The notes below the pieces were generated by a model. The model was not told the origin of the DNA and made no database searches. It saw nothing but the letters and a program-made list of their open reading frames with translations. Shown here piece by piece: positions 14,275 through 20,599 of a stretch of DNA of 21,537 nt. The stretch comes from a virus. The DNA is taken from IMG/VR virus record IMGVR_UViG_3300025674_000478, positions 1-21,537 of that record. The stretch is one strand, 5' to 3'. The first letter of the stretch is position 1; every line of letters begins with the position of its first letter. The translations under genes were made by a program, and so were the position numbers.

Positions 14275-14932
14275 AATATGTATCTATGGAGCAGAGGGTG
14301 TAGGCAAGTCTACTTGTGCCTCACTTTGTCCTGATACGATCTTTCTTGCGACCGAGGATGGCACAAATAACATCGACTGCACTAGAGTCGAGCTAAATTC
14401 GGCCATCGAAACCTTGCAGGCAGCAAAGGAGTGTTCTGAGTCTGACTTCAAGACGGTCGTGCTGGATTCAGCAGACTGGTTTGAAAAGCAGATCGAGGAA
14501 GCACTTAGAGAAGAAAACTTCAAGACTGATTACGGCAAGGGAGCAATCGAGGTAGACCGCCGGTTTGGGAAACTGCTCGATCAGTTTGATGCTTGCGTCA
14601 ATGCTGGCAAAACGGTCATCCTGATTGCTCATCAGGAGATCCGCAAAGCAGAGGATGTCGGTGGCAATACTTGGGATCAGATCAAACCAAAACTTTCCAA
14701 GCGTGCTTGCGAAAGAATGGTAGAATGGTGCGATCTCGTTCTACATCTCAAACGCGAAGATTTCGTGAGAACAGAAGAAGGGGAGTTTGGGAGGACCAAG
14801 GGAGTTGCTACCACAACTGGCCGCCGGATTCTCTGCTCATCCAGTCATCCCAGTTATGTTGCTAAAACTAGGATTGAAATTGAACCAACCATTGACGCTA
14901 ACGACTTTTTAACCATTTTTGAAGGAAGATAA
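14225..14932 (+). CDS. Sak4-like RecA-fold ATPase (phage nucleotide-binding protein)
   Basis: A 235-aa AAA_24-type/Sak4-like ATPase, expected to pair or anneal DNA strands in phage recombination. Walker A is Gly22-Thr30 (GAEGVGKST). Other matches are 'DTIFLATEDGTNNIDC', Walker B-like 'KTVVLDSADWFEK', the 'GKTVILIAHQEIRKAED' strand (sensor-like histidine and Gln), and 'WDQIKPKLSKRACERMVEWC' with 'CDLVLHLKRE', all in the usual order. Length fits the family. ATG 14225 is chosen over GTG 14222 because AAGGAG (14212-14217) sits seven bases upstream. It is followed two bases later by a DUF669/SSB-like gene, the classic Sak4 partner. The order strongly supports a recombination role. Confidence 0.83.
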   Translation: MTILSRATSGKKKKPLKICIYGAEGVGKSTCASLCPDTIFLATEDGTNNIDCTRVELNSAIETLQAAKECSESDFKTVVLDSADWFEKQIEEALREENFKTDYGKGAIEVDRRFGKLLDQFDACVNAGKTVILIAHQEIRKAEDVGGNTWDQIKPKLSKRACERMVEWCDLVLHLKREDFVRTEEGEFGRTKGVATTTGRRILCSSSHPSYVAKTRIEIEPTIDANDFLTIFEGR

Positions 14933-14934
14933 CG

Positions 14935-15390
14935 ATGGGAAATCTAACAACCTTTTCGCTTGGAAACGACGATATCCAGCAAGACCTCGGAGGCGTTGCT
15001 GCACCCGGCGACTATCACCTAAGCGTAGTATCTGCTGAAGTCAAAACCTCTAAGAGTGGAAATCAATATGTAAGTGTCCAGTTTCGTATCGAGGACGATC
15101 AGCCTTTTGCTAACCTTCGTATCTTTGAGATTTATTCGCTCGAAGGAAATGAGAAAGCGGTAAAAATTGGTAGATCCGCTATGGCGAAACTTGGTAAACT
15201 CAATGGCGTTGATAACGTGACGGATACACAGCAACTGATCGGCGCACACGTTTACGGCACAGTTGTAATCGAGAAAAACGAAGGATATAGTGACCGTAAC
15301 AGGCTACGAAAGTTTGAGGATCTCCGAGGTAGAAAAAATCTTCTCTCAAAAGGTTCGAGCGATCAAGCACTCGACGCTACCTTCGGATAA
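14935..15390 (+). CDS. DUF669 family single-stranded DNA-binding-like protein
   Basis: A 151-aa protein with the DUF669 pattern, an OB-fold SSB-like family. It has 'GDYHLSVVSAEVKTSKSGNQ', 'YVSVQFRIEDDQPFANLRIF', 'SAMAKLGKLNGVDNV', 'LIGAHVYGTVVIEKNEGYSD' and 'NRLRKFEDLRG'. The C-terminus 'SSDQALDATFG' ends short of a typical acidic SSB tip. It follows the Sak4-like gene by two bases, and the pair is known from phages in which the recombinase works on SSB-coated strands. It would protect single strands and stimulate annealing. It is the last gene before a hairpin terminator at 15409, which closes the operon. Confidence 0.78.
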   Translation: MGNLTTFSLGNDDIQQDLGGVAAPGDYHLSVVSAEVKTSKSGNQYVSVQFRIEDDQPFANLRIFEIYSLEGNEKAVKIGRSAMAKLGKLNGVDNVTDTQQLIGAHVYGTVVIEKNEGYSDRNRLRKFEDLRGRKNLLSKGSSDQALDATFG

Positions 15391-15408
15391 CTTATAGTCG
15401 TTAGGCAG

Positions 15409-15450
15409 GCGGGTAGTTCGTTTTCATGCTCCAACGAGCTACCCGCGCCT
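15409..15450 (+). terminator. Hairpin terminator
   Basis: GCGGGTAGTTCG (15409-15420) pairs with CGAGCTACCCGC (15435-15446) in 12 positions, one a G-U pair, with a 14-base loop. Only a short T-run (CTTTCTC) follows, so it is a good GC-rich stem with a weak U-tract. It sits 19 bases after the SSB-like gene stop and ends the block started at the promoter near 12813. Confidence 0.6.
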
Positions 15451-15507
15451 TTCTCATTCATGCTCGTCATTATCTTGGCGGGCTTTTCTTTTGTACGGAG
15501 ACTCCCA

Positions 15508-15702
15508 GTGGTAAAGAAACCTCAAACGCTGCGCATGTGGATGGACATGCAAGGTGGTGACGCACCCGTCATTCTTTGGTGGGAACCCATCGACCCAAAC
15601 GAAACAATCTTCCGAGTATCGACGAGCTTTGGTGTTTACATCATCCGTAACTTCAAGGGCGAGATCATCGCAGAAAAGGATTCATCGTGGTGTACGAGCT
15701 AA
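15508..15702 (+). CDS. Small protein, unknown (GTG start)
   Basis: A 64-aa protein. A GTG at 15508 has ACGGAG (15495-15500) seven bases upstream. The alternative ATG at 15460 has no ribosome site and would start right behind the terminator, adding a hydrophobic 16-residue lead. The body shows 'RMWMDMQGGDAPVILWWEPI', then 'NETIFRVSTSFGVYIIRNFK' and 'GEIIAEKDSSWCTS', an alternating strand pattern. The 3' end overlaps the next gene by 16 bases. If the longer start were used the lead could be a membrane segment; I consider this less likely. No family recognised. Confidence 0.45.
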   Translation: MVKKPQTLRMWMDMQGGDAPVILWWEPIDPNETIFRVSTSFGVYIIRNFKGEIIAEKDSSWCTS

Positions 15703-15893
15703 TACAGAAAGCATCGAGCAAATGCAATGTGTGTCTCTACTATGTAACGCACGCTGGCGACTGCGTGATATGCACCGATAGTGCAGGTAACAAACGATAT
15801 CTAGTTGGAAGGTTAGACAACGGAGAAATCTTCGTCGAGAAGATCCCGAAAGAAAATCTACAAGATGTTTACGATGAAGAGGAACGACTATGA
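15687..15893 (+). CDS. Small CxxC protein, unknown
   Basis: A 68-aa protein starting at GTG 15687 (AAGGA six bases upstream; a second GTG follows directly). It contains 'SSKCNVCLYYVTHAGDCVIC' with Cys13, Cys16, Cys27 and Cys30, two CxxC pairs typical of a small zinc ribbon. It ends in a charged helix 'PKENLQDVYDEEERL'. ATGA overlap with the helicase gene downstream suggests the two are made together, and a DNA-binding adaptor for the helicase is plausible, though inferred. No specific family recognised. Confidence 0.5.
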   Translation: MVYELIQKASSKCNVCLYYVTHAGDCVICTDSAGNKRYLVGRLDNGEIFVEKIPKENLQDVYDEEERL

Positions 15894-17752
15894 AAATAAC
15901 GCCGAGGGAATACCAAAAGGAGGCAATCGAGGCGATCTTCGATTGGTGCAAGACACATGACGCAGATGAGTCTTGTTATGTAGAGATGCCAACAGGCTCA
16001 GGGAAGTCGGTTGTCATTGCGATGTTCTGCGAAACACTTGCACAGCTTAATAAGCGTGTAATCGTGCTTTGCAGACAAGCAGAGTTAGTACAGCAAAACG
16101 CTGATCGATTCCAGCAACTTGCAGGTGGGAAGATTAGTGTAGGAATCTACTGTGCTGGGTTAGACCGAAAGGACATCGACTGTGATGTCACTTTTGCAAC
16201 GATACAGTCCATCAGCGGAAAAGCCGGTGAGCTAGGTAGAATCAACGCTGTACTGATCGATGAGGCTCATCAGATACCTGCACGAAGTGACAGTCAGTAT
16301 GGAGAGTTCATCAATGAGATACGCAGATACAACCCGATGTGTCGGCTTGTGGGTCTGACTGCGACACCCTACAGGCTATACGGATCATCCAAGAGCATGT
16401 TGATCGATGGCGAAGGTCAAATGTTTGCCGGTTGTGCTTACGCAGTTTCGATCAAAAGGATGCTTTCCGAAGGAAGCATAACCGACTGGGTTGTGCCGGG
16501 TGTGACCGAGGTTGATGTCAGCAATGTGAGAATTAAAGGCAACGACTACGATCTCACAGAGATGTCCTTCGAGTTCTCGGAGAAGTGCGAACAGAATGTT
16601 GCGGAGATTGCAGAGCTTTGCAAGGATCGAAACAAAGTGCTTGTCTTTGCGACAACCATACTTCATGCAGAGATCCTGACATCGACTATCGCAGAATACA
16701 CCTGCGATCATTGTATGCTTCTCACAGGCGATACTCCTAGCTACGAGCGTAAGCGTATCCTGCGATCATTCAATCAAGGAAGACTCAAGTACCTTGTCAA
16801 CGTGCAAGTGCTAACCACTGGCTTTGATGCTCCATGTGTGGATGCAATAGCGATATGCCGAGCAACGCAGTCACCGGGGTTGTTCTATCAGATCGTGGGT
16901 CGTGGGATGCGGAGGTGTGATGGCAAAGACGATTTCCTTGTACTCGACTTTGGTGGAAACTTCGAGCGTCTAGGAGATCCGAAGGAAGCTAACTTCGGTC
17001 GGCCAGAGAGATCGGTCAAGCGAGACACCTGCCCATCCTGCAATGACTTTGTATTGCAAGAAGATATACGCTGTCCTAGTTGCAAGCATCTTCTCAAGAC
17101 TCGTGTCTGCCCCAACTGCAAGAAGGATGTCGCAGTCGATACAAAGGTTTGCAAAGAGAGAATGGACGAAGCCAATCTATTCTCTGACATCTGTAACTTC
17201 GACTTCACCAAGCGAAGGTGCTGGTCGATGATGCCAACAGGTGAGCAATGCACAACGATCATCGAAGATCATGAAGATATGTGTCCGACCTGTACGGCAA
17301 TCAAGGAAAGAAAGATGTTTGGTGAGTTCGAGGCTACCTGCGCCAAGGTCGTCAAAGAACCACCCAAAGAGTTTTCGGTGACTGCTGTGGATTATCGATA
17401 CCATACGACTAAAGATGAAAGCAAACCTCCATCCATGCGTGTAACCTACACCATCGAGCCTCTCGATGACGATGAGAAAGGTGACTTGTCGAGGCGTAAA
17501 GTTTCCGAGTGGATTTGCCTAGAGCATCAAGGGTACGCCAGAGAAAAGGCGTATAAGTGGTGGCAAGAAAGGTCGGTCCAATCTGTCCCTGACGATATCC
17601 ATGAAGCTGTTTACATCGCTACAGAGGGAGGCCTTAGTCAGCCGAGCAGGATTACCGTCCAAAAAGACGGTAAATACGACAGGATCATCTCGTATCGAGG
17701 CTTCGATGGATACAAAGATCCTGTTTTCCTCGACGATGAAGCACCTTTCTAA
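15890..17752 (+). CDS. SF2 helicase with zinc-ribbon cluster and extra C-terminal domain
   Basis: A 620-aa DNA helicase, probably for replication, recombination or repair. Helicase core: REYQKEAI Q-motif at ~6-13, Walker A 'MPTGSGKS' at 33-40, DEAH at 124-127, motif III 'TATP' at 157-160, and motif VI 'QIVGRGMRR' at 334-342. After residue ~375 a cysteine-rich region has CxxC pairs at 381/384, 395/398, 407/410 and 465/468, with additional cysteines between. Residues ~490-620 form a further domain with 'PPSMRVTYTIEPL', 'SEWICLEHQGYAREKAYKWW' and 'QPSRITVQ'. I recall similar C-terminal pieces on phage DEAD/DEAH proteins, but no name. The gene ends cleanly before the structured gap at 17753. Core assignment is strong; the substrate is unknown. 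Confidence 0.88.
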   Translation: MKITPREYQKEAIEAIFDWCKTHDADESCYVEMPTGSGKSVVIAMFCETLAQLNKRVIVLCRQAELVQQNADRFQQLAGGKISVGIYCAGLDRKDIDCDVTFATIQSISGKAGELGRINAVLIDEAHQIPARSDSQYGEFINEIRRYNPMCRLVGLTATPYRLYGSSKSMLIDGEGQMFAGCAYAVSIKRMLSEGSITDWVVPGVTEVDVSNVRIKGNDYDLTEMSFEFSEKCEQNVAEIAELCKDRNKVLVFATTILHAEILTSTIAEYTCDHCMLLTGDTPSYERKRILRSFNQGRLKYLVNVQVLTTGFDAPCVDAIAICRATQSPGLFYQIVGRGMRRCDGKDDFLVLDFGGNFERLGDPKEANFGRPERSVKRDTCPSCNDFVLQEDIRCPSCKHLLKTRVCPNCKKDVAVDTKVCKERMDEANLFSDICNFDFTKRRCWSMMPTGEQCTTIIEDHEDMCPTCTAIKERKMFGEFEATCAKVVKEPPKEFSVTAVDYRYHTTKDESKPPSMRVTYTIEPLDDDEKGDLSRRKVSEWICLEHQGYAREKAYKWWQERSVQSVPDDIHEAVYIATEGGLSQPSRITVQKDGKYDRIISYRGFDGYKDPVFLDDEAPF

Positions 17753-17755
17753 GAT

Positions 17756-17784
17756 TTGCTAAATCAGGAGAACTACCATAGAAT
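17756..17784 (+). promoter_or_regulatory. Candidate promoter (TTGCTA-17-TAGAAT)
   Basis: TTGCTA at 17756-17761 and TAGAAT at 17779-17784 have a 17-base spacer and match consensus in 4/6 and 5/6 positions. The same -10 hexamer occurs in the candidate at 11103. It would start transcription just inside the first inverted repeat and lead into the lysis genes. The match is moderate. Confidence 0.35.
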
Positions 17785-17930
17785 CGACGACTATAGCGAT
17801 ATCTCACGGTCGCTTATCGGTCGTCGATTTGCGTTGTTACACACAAGAGCGAGTGTGCCGACCGAGCTTAGGCTTGTGGTGTTTTACAACGCAAAGGGAG
17901 TTCTATGAGATCCGAGAGTTTTCTAACTAA
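17778..17930 (+). CDS. Candidate 50-codon ORF with non-standard ATA start (uncertain)
   Basis: A perfect AGGAG (17766-17770) is followed, after seven bases, by ATA (17778) instead of ATG, and the frame then stays open for 50 codons to TAA at 17928-17930. The reading has no ATG and no recognised family; it begins ESTTIAISHGRLSVVDLRCY after the ATA. It overlaps the first 26 bases of the next gene in a different frame. The same DNA carries two perfect inverted repeats, which argues for a noncoding role. It may be a dead gene whose ATG became ATA, an unusual AUA start, or chance. I list it at low confidence. Confidence 0.15.
   Translation: MESTTIAISHGRLSVVDLRCYTQERVCRPSLGLWCFTTQREFYEIREFSN
17782..17895 (+). 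promoter_or_regulatory. Two abutting inverted repeats; structured noncoding region
   Basis: The 152-base gap holds two large inverted repeats, end to end. Repeat 1: AATCGACGAC (17782-17791) with GTCGTCGATT (17820-17829), a perfect 10-base match, with inner AGCGA/TCGCT (17795-17799/17810-17814). Repeat 2: TTTGCGTTGT (17828-17837) with ACAACGCAAA (17886-17895), also perfect, with inner CACACAAG pairing to CTTGTGGTG with one bulge. A small GATTT-GCT-AAATC hairpin lies at 17753-17765. Repeat 2 ends at the ribosome site (AGGGAG, 17895-17900) of the next gene. It could be an RNA element, a protein-binding operator, or a replication or packaging site. Which one cannot be told from sequence. Confidence 0.6.
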
Positions 17931-18219
17931 GCAGCAGCGTGACTCGACGCGAAAGATTGCTGCACGCAACTGGAACCGTATCAACGATCAGTTGCCTGAG
18001 TTTGGCGACGAATTTAAGCGTCGAGAAGTCAAACGTCTTATTAAGATCGACATAGAGCAAGATGTCAAAAAGAAGAAGAAGTTTGGAAGCCTCTTCACTT
18101 CTATTCTTGTCTCGATCATGCTTCGACTTGCGATGAAGTGGATCGAGCAATGGATCTCTCAAAAACTGTTCTCAGTCTCAGAATCAGGAGAGGGCGAAAA
18201 TGACCAAATTACGCGATAA
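17905..18219 (+). CDS. Small membrane protein, possible holin-like
   Basis: A 104-aa protein with a charged N-terminal domain (RDSTRKIAARNWNRINDQLP), a lysine cluster 'VKKKKK' at ~55-59 and one likely transmembrane helix at ~61-82 (GSLFTSILVSIMLRLAMKWI). The tail is acidic. One positive charge cluster before a single helix is a common inner-membrane topology. Together with the next two genes this looks like a lysis cassette, though the single helix with internal Arg and Lys is not a textbook holin. AGGGAG is five bases before the ATG. It overlaps the next gene by 20 bases. Membrane placement is likely; the role is inferred from position. Confidence 0.5.
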   Translation: MRSESFLTKQQRDSTRKIAARNWNRINDQLPEFGDEFKRREVKRLIKIDIEQDVKKKKKFGSLFTSILVSIMLRLAMKWIEQWISQKLFSVSESGEGENDQITR

Positions 18220-18940
18220 CAAAGCCTTCCAAACAGTCGTGGGAGGTGCGGTTCTCTACCTGACCTTCCGGCTATGGCAAGAGGGGTGGTTTGACAGACT
18301 GCTTAACAAAAATGAGTCCGAAGGGTTCGAGGGTCCAGAGGTATGGATTGCAGTCGGGCAGGCTTTGCTTTCCTTCGTTCAACTCGTTGGGATTATCACC
18401 ATCGGGATAGTCTCAGGCATCCTTCCGCACTTGGAGTCGATGCTAGAGTTCCTCGGAAAGCAACTTCGAGGCTTGTTTGACAAAGGCAAGGAGTTCGTCG
18501 CCAAGAACAAGGATGCACAACCGGGTGAACAATGGAACTGGAAGCCACTTGCGGCAATCGTTCTAAGTTGGTTCCTCTATGCGAATGGGATCCTTGGTGA
18601 AGCATGGGAAGTCATCAAAGACAACATTACCAATGAGGAGATACTTCCTGAGGGAAAGCCGGAGGCGGTGGCGTTCTTGATAGATCCGACCACCGCGACG
18701 AGCAATCAGATGGACGTTGTTTACAGTCAAAAGTTGGATCAATTCTTCGAGCAAAAGAAGATCGAACGGAGAACGATCTCCACGGATCAGAGCGTCGAGA
18801 TGGCGGAACCTTGGCTCAGGGAAATCGTGGATCGAAAGACCGGCGAGGGATCTTTACTGGCAATCTACTTCGAAAAAGATGATGTCAAATACATATCGAT
18901 CCCTGACACAATTCAAGACACCCAAAAGCTGTTTGACTAA
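18200..18940 (+). CDS. Membrane protein with three TM segments and a soluble C-terminus
   Basis: A 246-aa protein. Likely membrane helices are at ~11-27 (QTVVGGAVLYLTFRLW), ~48-75 (VWIAVGQALLSFVQLVGIIT and on) and ~116-134 (PLAAIVLSWFLYANGILG). An amphipathic segment lies between the second and third, and a ~100-aa charged domain follows (EAVAFLIDPT, 'DQFFEQKKIERRTISTDQSV', 'LLAIYFEKDDVKYISIPD'). The ribosome site AGGAGAGGG is well placed. It ends one base into the protease gene start (TAATG). It could be a lysis protein (holin, antiholin or spanin-like) or a phage membrane-exclusion protein; the family is not recognised. Confidence 0.5.
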   Translation: MTKLRDNKAFQTVVGGAVLYLTFRLWQEGWFDRLLNKNESEGFEGPEVWIAVGQALLSFVQLVGIITIGIVSGILPHLESMLEFLGKQLRGLFDKGKEFVAKNKDAQPGEQWNWKPLAAIVLSWFLYANGILGEAWEVIKDNITNEEILPEGKPEAVAFLIDPTTATSNQMDVVYSQKLDQFFEQKKIERRTISTDQSVEMAEPWLREIVDRKTGEGSLLAIYFEKDDVKYISIPDTIQDTQKLFD

Positions 18941-19677
18941 TGCGAAACCGATTCGGTCGTGGATACGTCGATAGAGATTACCAGTCGTTCCCTGAGTTCT
19001 CAGCGTATAAGGAGTATTCAGGAGGTCGCATACCGAGTTCCCAGTGGGCTGAACGGATCGATCATCTAAACAGCATTGGAGGTCAGCCATACCACTGGCA
19101 TCAGTCAGTTGGGCGTAAAGCTGTCTACAACCAGAAGTCCACTCCCTACTGCTGGATGTACGGAGTCTGCGGAGCGATCAACAATAGTCTAATCCGACAG
19201 GGTGTAGGTCATGTTGACCTCAATCCGTTTGCTACTGCTTACCTCGGCAAGAAAGGTCGGTTCCGAGGTGGATTCGGAATCGAGGCTTGCAGGTATATTC
19301 AGCAATGGGGAGTCCCTGAGAAAGACGATATTCCTGAGTTTCAGCGTAGTTTCAGGTGGCCGGAAGCAGCAAAACAAAGTGCTAGAAAACACCGGCTCGT
19401 CAGTTTTGAAGAATTACCAAAAAACTCGATGGAATCTGTGATAGATGCTATACTCGTCGAGCGATGTCCTGTGAGCGTAGCATTTAGCTGGTGGAAGCAC
19501 CTCGTATGCTGCTTAGGGGTTGCAAAAAGAGGTGATGAGTTCGGCTTGATCTGCCTTAATTCATGGGGTCCAAACTGGGGAGACAATGGATACACAACGC
19601 TCTGGGGAAACAAAGCAATCCCGTTTGAAGCGGTCGCAGTCAGACATGTTAGAAGCAGAGATGAATCAGACGACTAA
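18940..19677 (+). CDS. Papain-like (C1-type) cysteine protease, candidate lysis enzyme
   Basis: A 245-aa protein with a full papain-type catalytic set. 'NQKSTPYCWMYGVCGAI' carries Gln65 (oxyanion hole) and Cys71, six residues apart as in papain (Gln19, Cys25). 'WWKHLVCCLGVAKRGDEFG' carries His187 in place of papain's His159. 'LNSWGPNWGDNGY' carries Asn207 (papain Asn175) and the characteristic NSWG..WG..GY block. There is no signal peptide; the first ~60 residues could be a short propeptide or substrate-binding arm. Papain-like proteases are unusual in phages. Its place between membrane protein genes, where an endolysin normally lies, suggests host-wall or envelope protein cleavage. The alternative is processing of virion proteins. 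Family call is strong; role is inference. Confidence 0.88.
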   Translation: MRNRFGRGYVDRDYQSFPEFSAYKEYSGGRIPSSQWAERIDHLNSIGGQPYHWHQSVGRKAVYNQKSTPYCWMYGVCGAINNSLIRQGVGHVDLNPFATAYLGKKGRFRGGFGIEACRYIQQWGVPEKDDIPEFQRSFRWPEAAKQSARKHRLVSFEELPKNSMESVIDAILVERCPVSVAFSWWKHLVCCLGVAKRGDEFGLICLNSWGPNWGDNGYTTLWGNKAIPFEAVAVRHVRSRDESDD

Positions 19678-19807
19678 GAAGGATATCGCAAATAGCCTTT
19701 CTGAGTTGTCAGACAAGCTCAAAGCTAATAAAAGCCAAGCTGCGGATCGAATTTACAACGCCATTTTAATGTTTAACAAACAATACGATGACACAAATCC
19801 TAGCTAA
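19661..19807 (+). CDS. Small helical protein, unknown
   Basis: A 48-aa reading from ATG 19661 (NQTTKKDIANSLSELSDKLK and a helix 'QAADRIYNAILMFNKQ'). Longer starts exist at 19646 and 19586 in the same frame but lie deep inside the protease gene, and no candidate has a clear ribosome site. The sequence is a single amphipathic helical unit. It sits between the protease and the membrane gene at 19788, overlapping both. It may be a small lysis-block factor, but this is position only, and the gene itself is not certain. Confidence 0.4.
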   Translation: MNQTTKKDIANSLSELSDKLKANKSQAADRIYNAILMFNKQYDDTNPS

Positions 19808-20024
19808 CTTAGACCCCATGACCGTAACGACAGCACTTGTCGGAGGCATGGGTGCTTTATCGACAGCCGTTGTTCACCTGTACCGCAGTCAGTTTTCGCT
19901 GCAAAAAGACGTAAACGACAAGATCAGTCGTGAGCTTGCTGAGTGCAAGGATGACCGCCGGAGCTTGTGGCAAGCTGTATTGAAGATCGACCCATCAGCA
20001 GAAGAATTAAGGAATATTAAATGA
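19788..20024 (+). CDS. Small single-TM, coiled-coil protein (spanin- or holin-like)
   Basis: A 78-aa protein with a short N-terminus, one transmembrane helix at ~11-32 (MTVTTALVGGMGALSTAVVH) and a charged coiled-coil-like tail with one cysteine (DVNDKISRELAECKDDRRSL, Cys53). This TM-plus-coil shape is that of i-spanins and of many small phage lysis accessory proteins. No outer-membrane lipoprotein partner is visible nearby, so a spanin role is unproven. It overlaps the upstream gene by 20 bases and the next by ATGA. Start at ATG 19788 lacks a strong ribosome site, so coupling is probable. Confidence 0.55.
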   Translation: MTQILANLDPMTVTTALVGGMGALSTAVVHLYRSQFSLQKDVNDKISRELAECKDDRRSLWQAVLKIDPSAEELRNIK

Positions 20025-20599
20025 GCATCGACTACCTGAGACAAGTTGAGCCGCTGGAAGCTCAAGGACTTACAGATGCAGAGATTGCCTATAGCATCGC
20101 ACACCAGACGCTGCGACCGATGCCATGCTACGACTCTAAGCTAGTGCTGGAAGAACAGCAGTTGGTGCGTGAAGATCCAGTAAGCGGACAGCGTGAAGGA
20201 TCTCTGATTGCTCACTATCAAGCGATGACTGATCCAGTTCTAAAGTCTTTGACTGGCTGGTACATCAGTCACGTTTTCGGACGTGGCGAGAATGTGAACT
20301 CGCACGAGTATCCAAGAAGCTCTCAAGTGGCGATGGTCATGGCAGATCTTCCGGCTGAAATGCAGCCTGCTTGCGATCAGTTAATTGCTCTCGGTGGTGG
20401 CAAGCCGTTTGCAGGAACAGTGGAAGCGGACATCGTTGCGAGTCGCAATCAGCACGCTGCGGATCTAGCGGAGCAACAGCGACAAAGTGAGATCATCGCA
20501 TTGCAAGCAGAGATCGAGAACACTTGGGTTAATCCGGCAATCAGCGATGGCATTTCTACTGCGGATCAAGTGCGCGCGAGCATTAAGGCGGGACTGTAG
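20021..20599 (+). CDS. Hypothetical protein between lysis and tail-spike genes
   Basis: A 192-aa, mostly helical protein of no recognised family. It begins with 'YLRQVEPLEAQGLTDAEIAY', continues with 'MTDPVLKSLTGWYISHVFGR', and has a charged helical stretch 'HAADLAEQQRQSEIIALQAE' near the end. No membrane segment, cysteine cluster or catalytic motif is evident. It is joined to the upstream gene by ATGA and its stop codon is directly followed by the ATG of the beta-helix gene, so the three appear co-expressed. A chaperone or adaptor for the downstream spike is possible; this is inference from position only. Confidence 0.5.
   Translation: MSIDYLRQVEPLEAQGLTDAEIAYSIAHQTLRPMPCYDSKLVLEEQQLVREDPVSGQREGSLIAHYQAMTDPVLKSLTGWYISHVFGRGENVNSHEYPRSSQVAMVMADLPAEMQPACDQLIALGGGKPFAGTVEADIVASRNQHAADLAEQQRQSEIIALQAEIENTWVNPAISDGISTADQVRASIKAGL

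Noticed and set aside
15460-15507. Longer start for the small gene, giving a hydrophobic 16-residue lead.
   Set aside because: There is no ribosome site before ATG 15460 and it directly follows the terminator stem, whereas GTG 15508 has ACGGAG at proper spacing.
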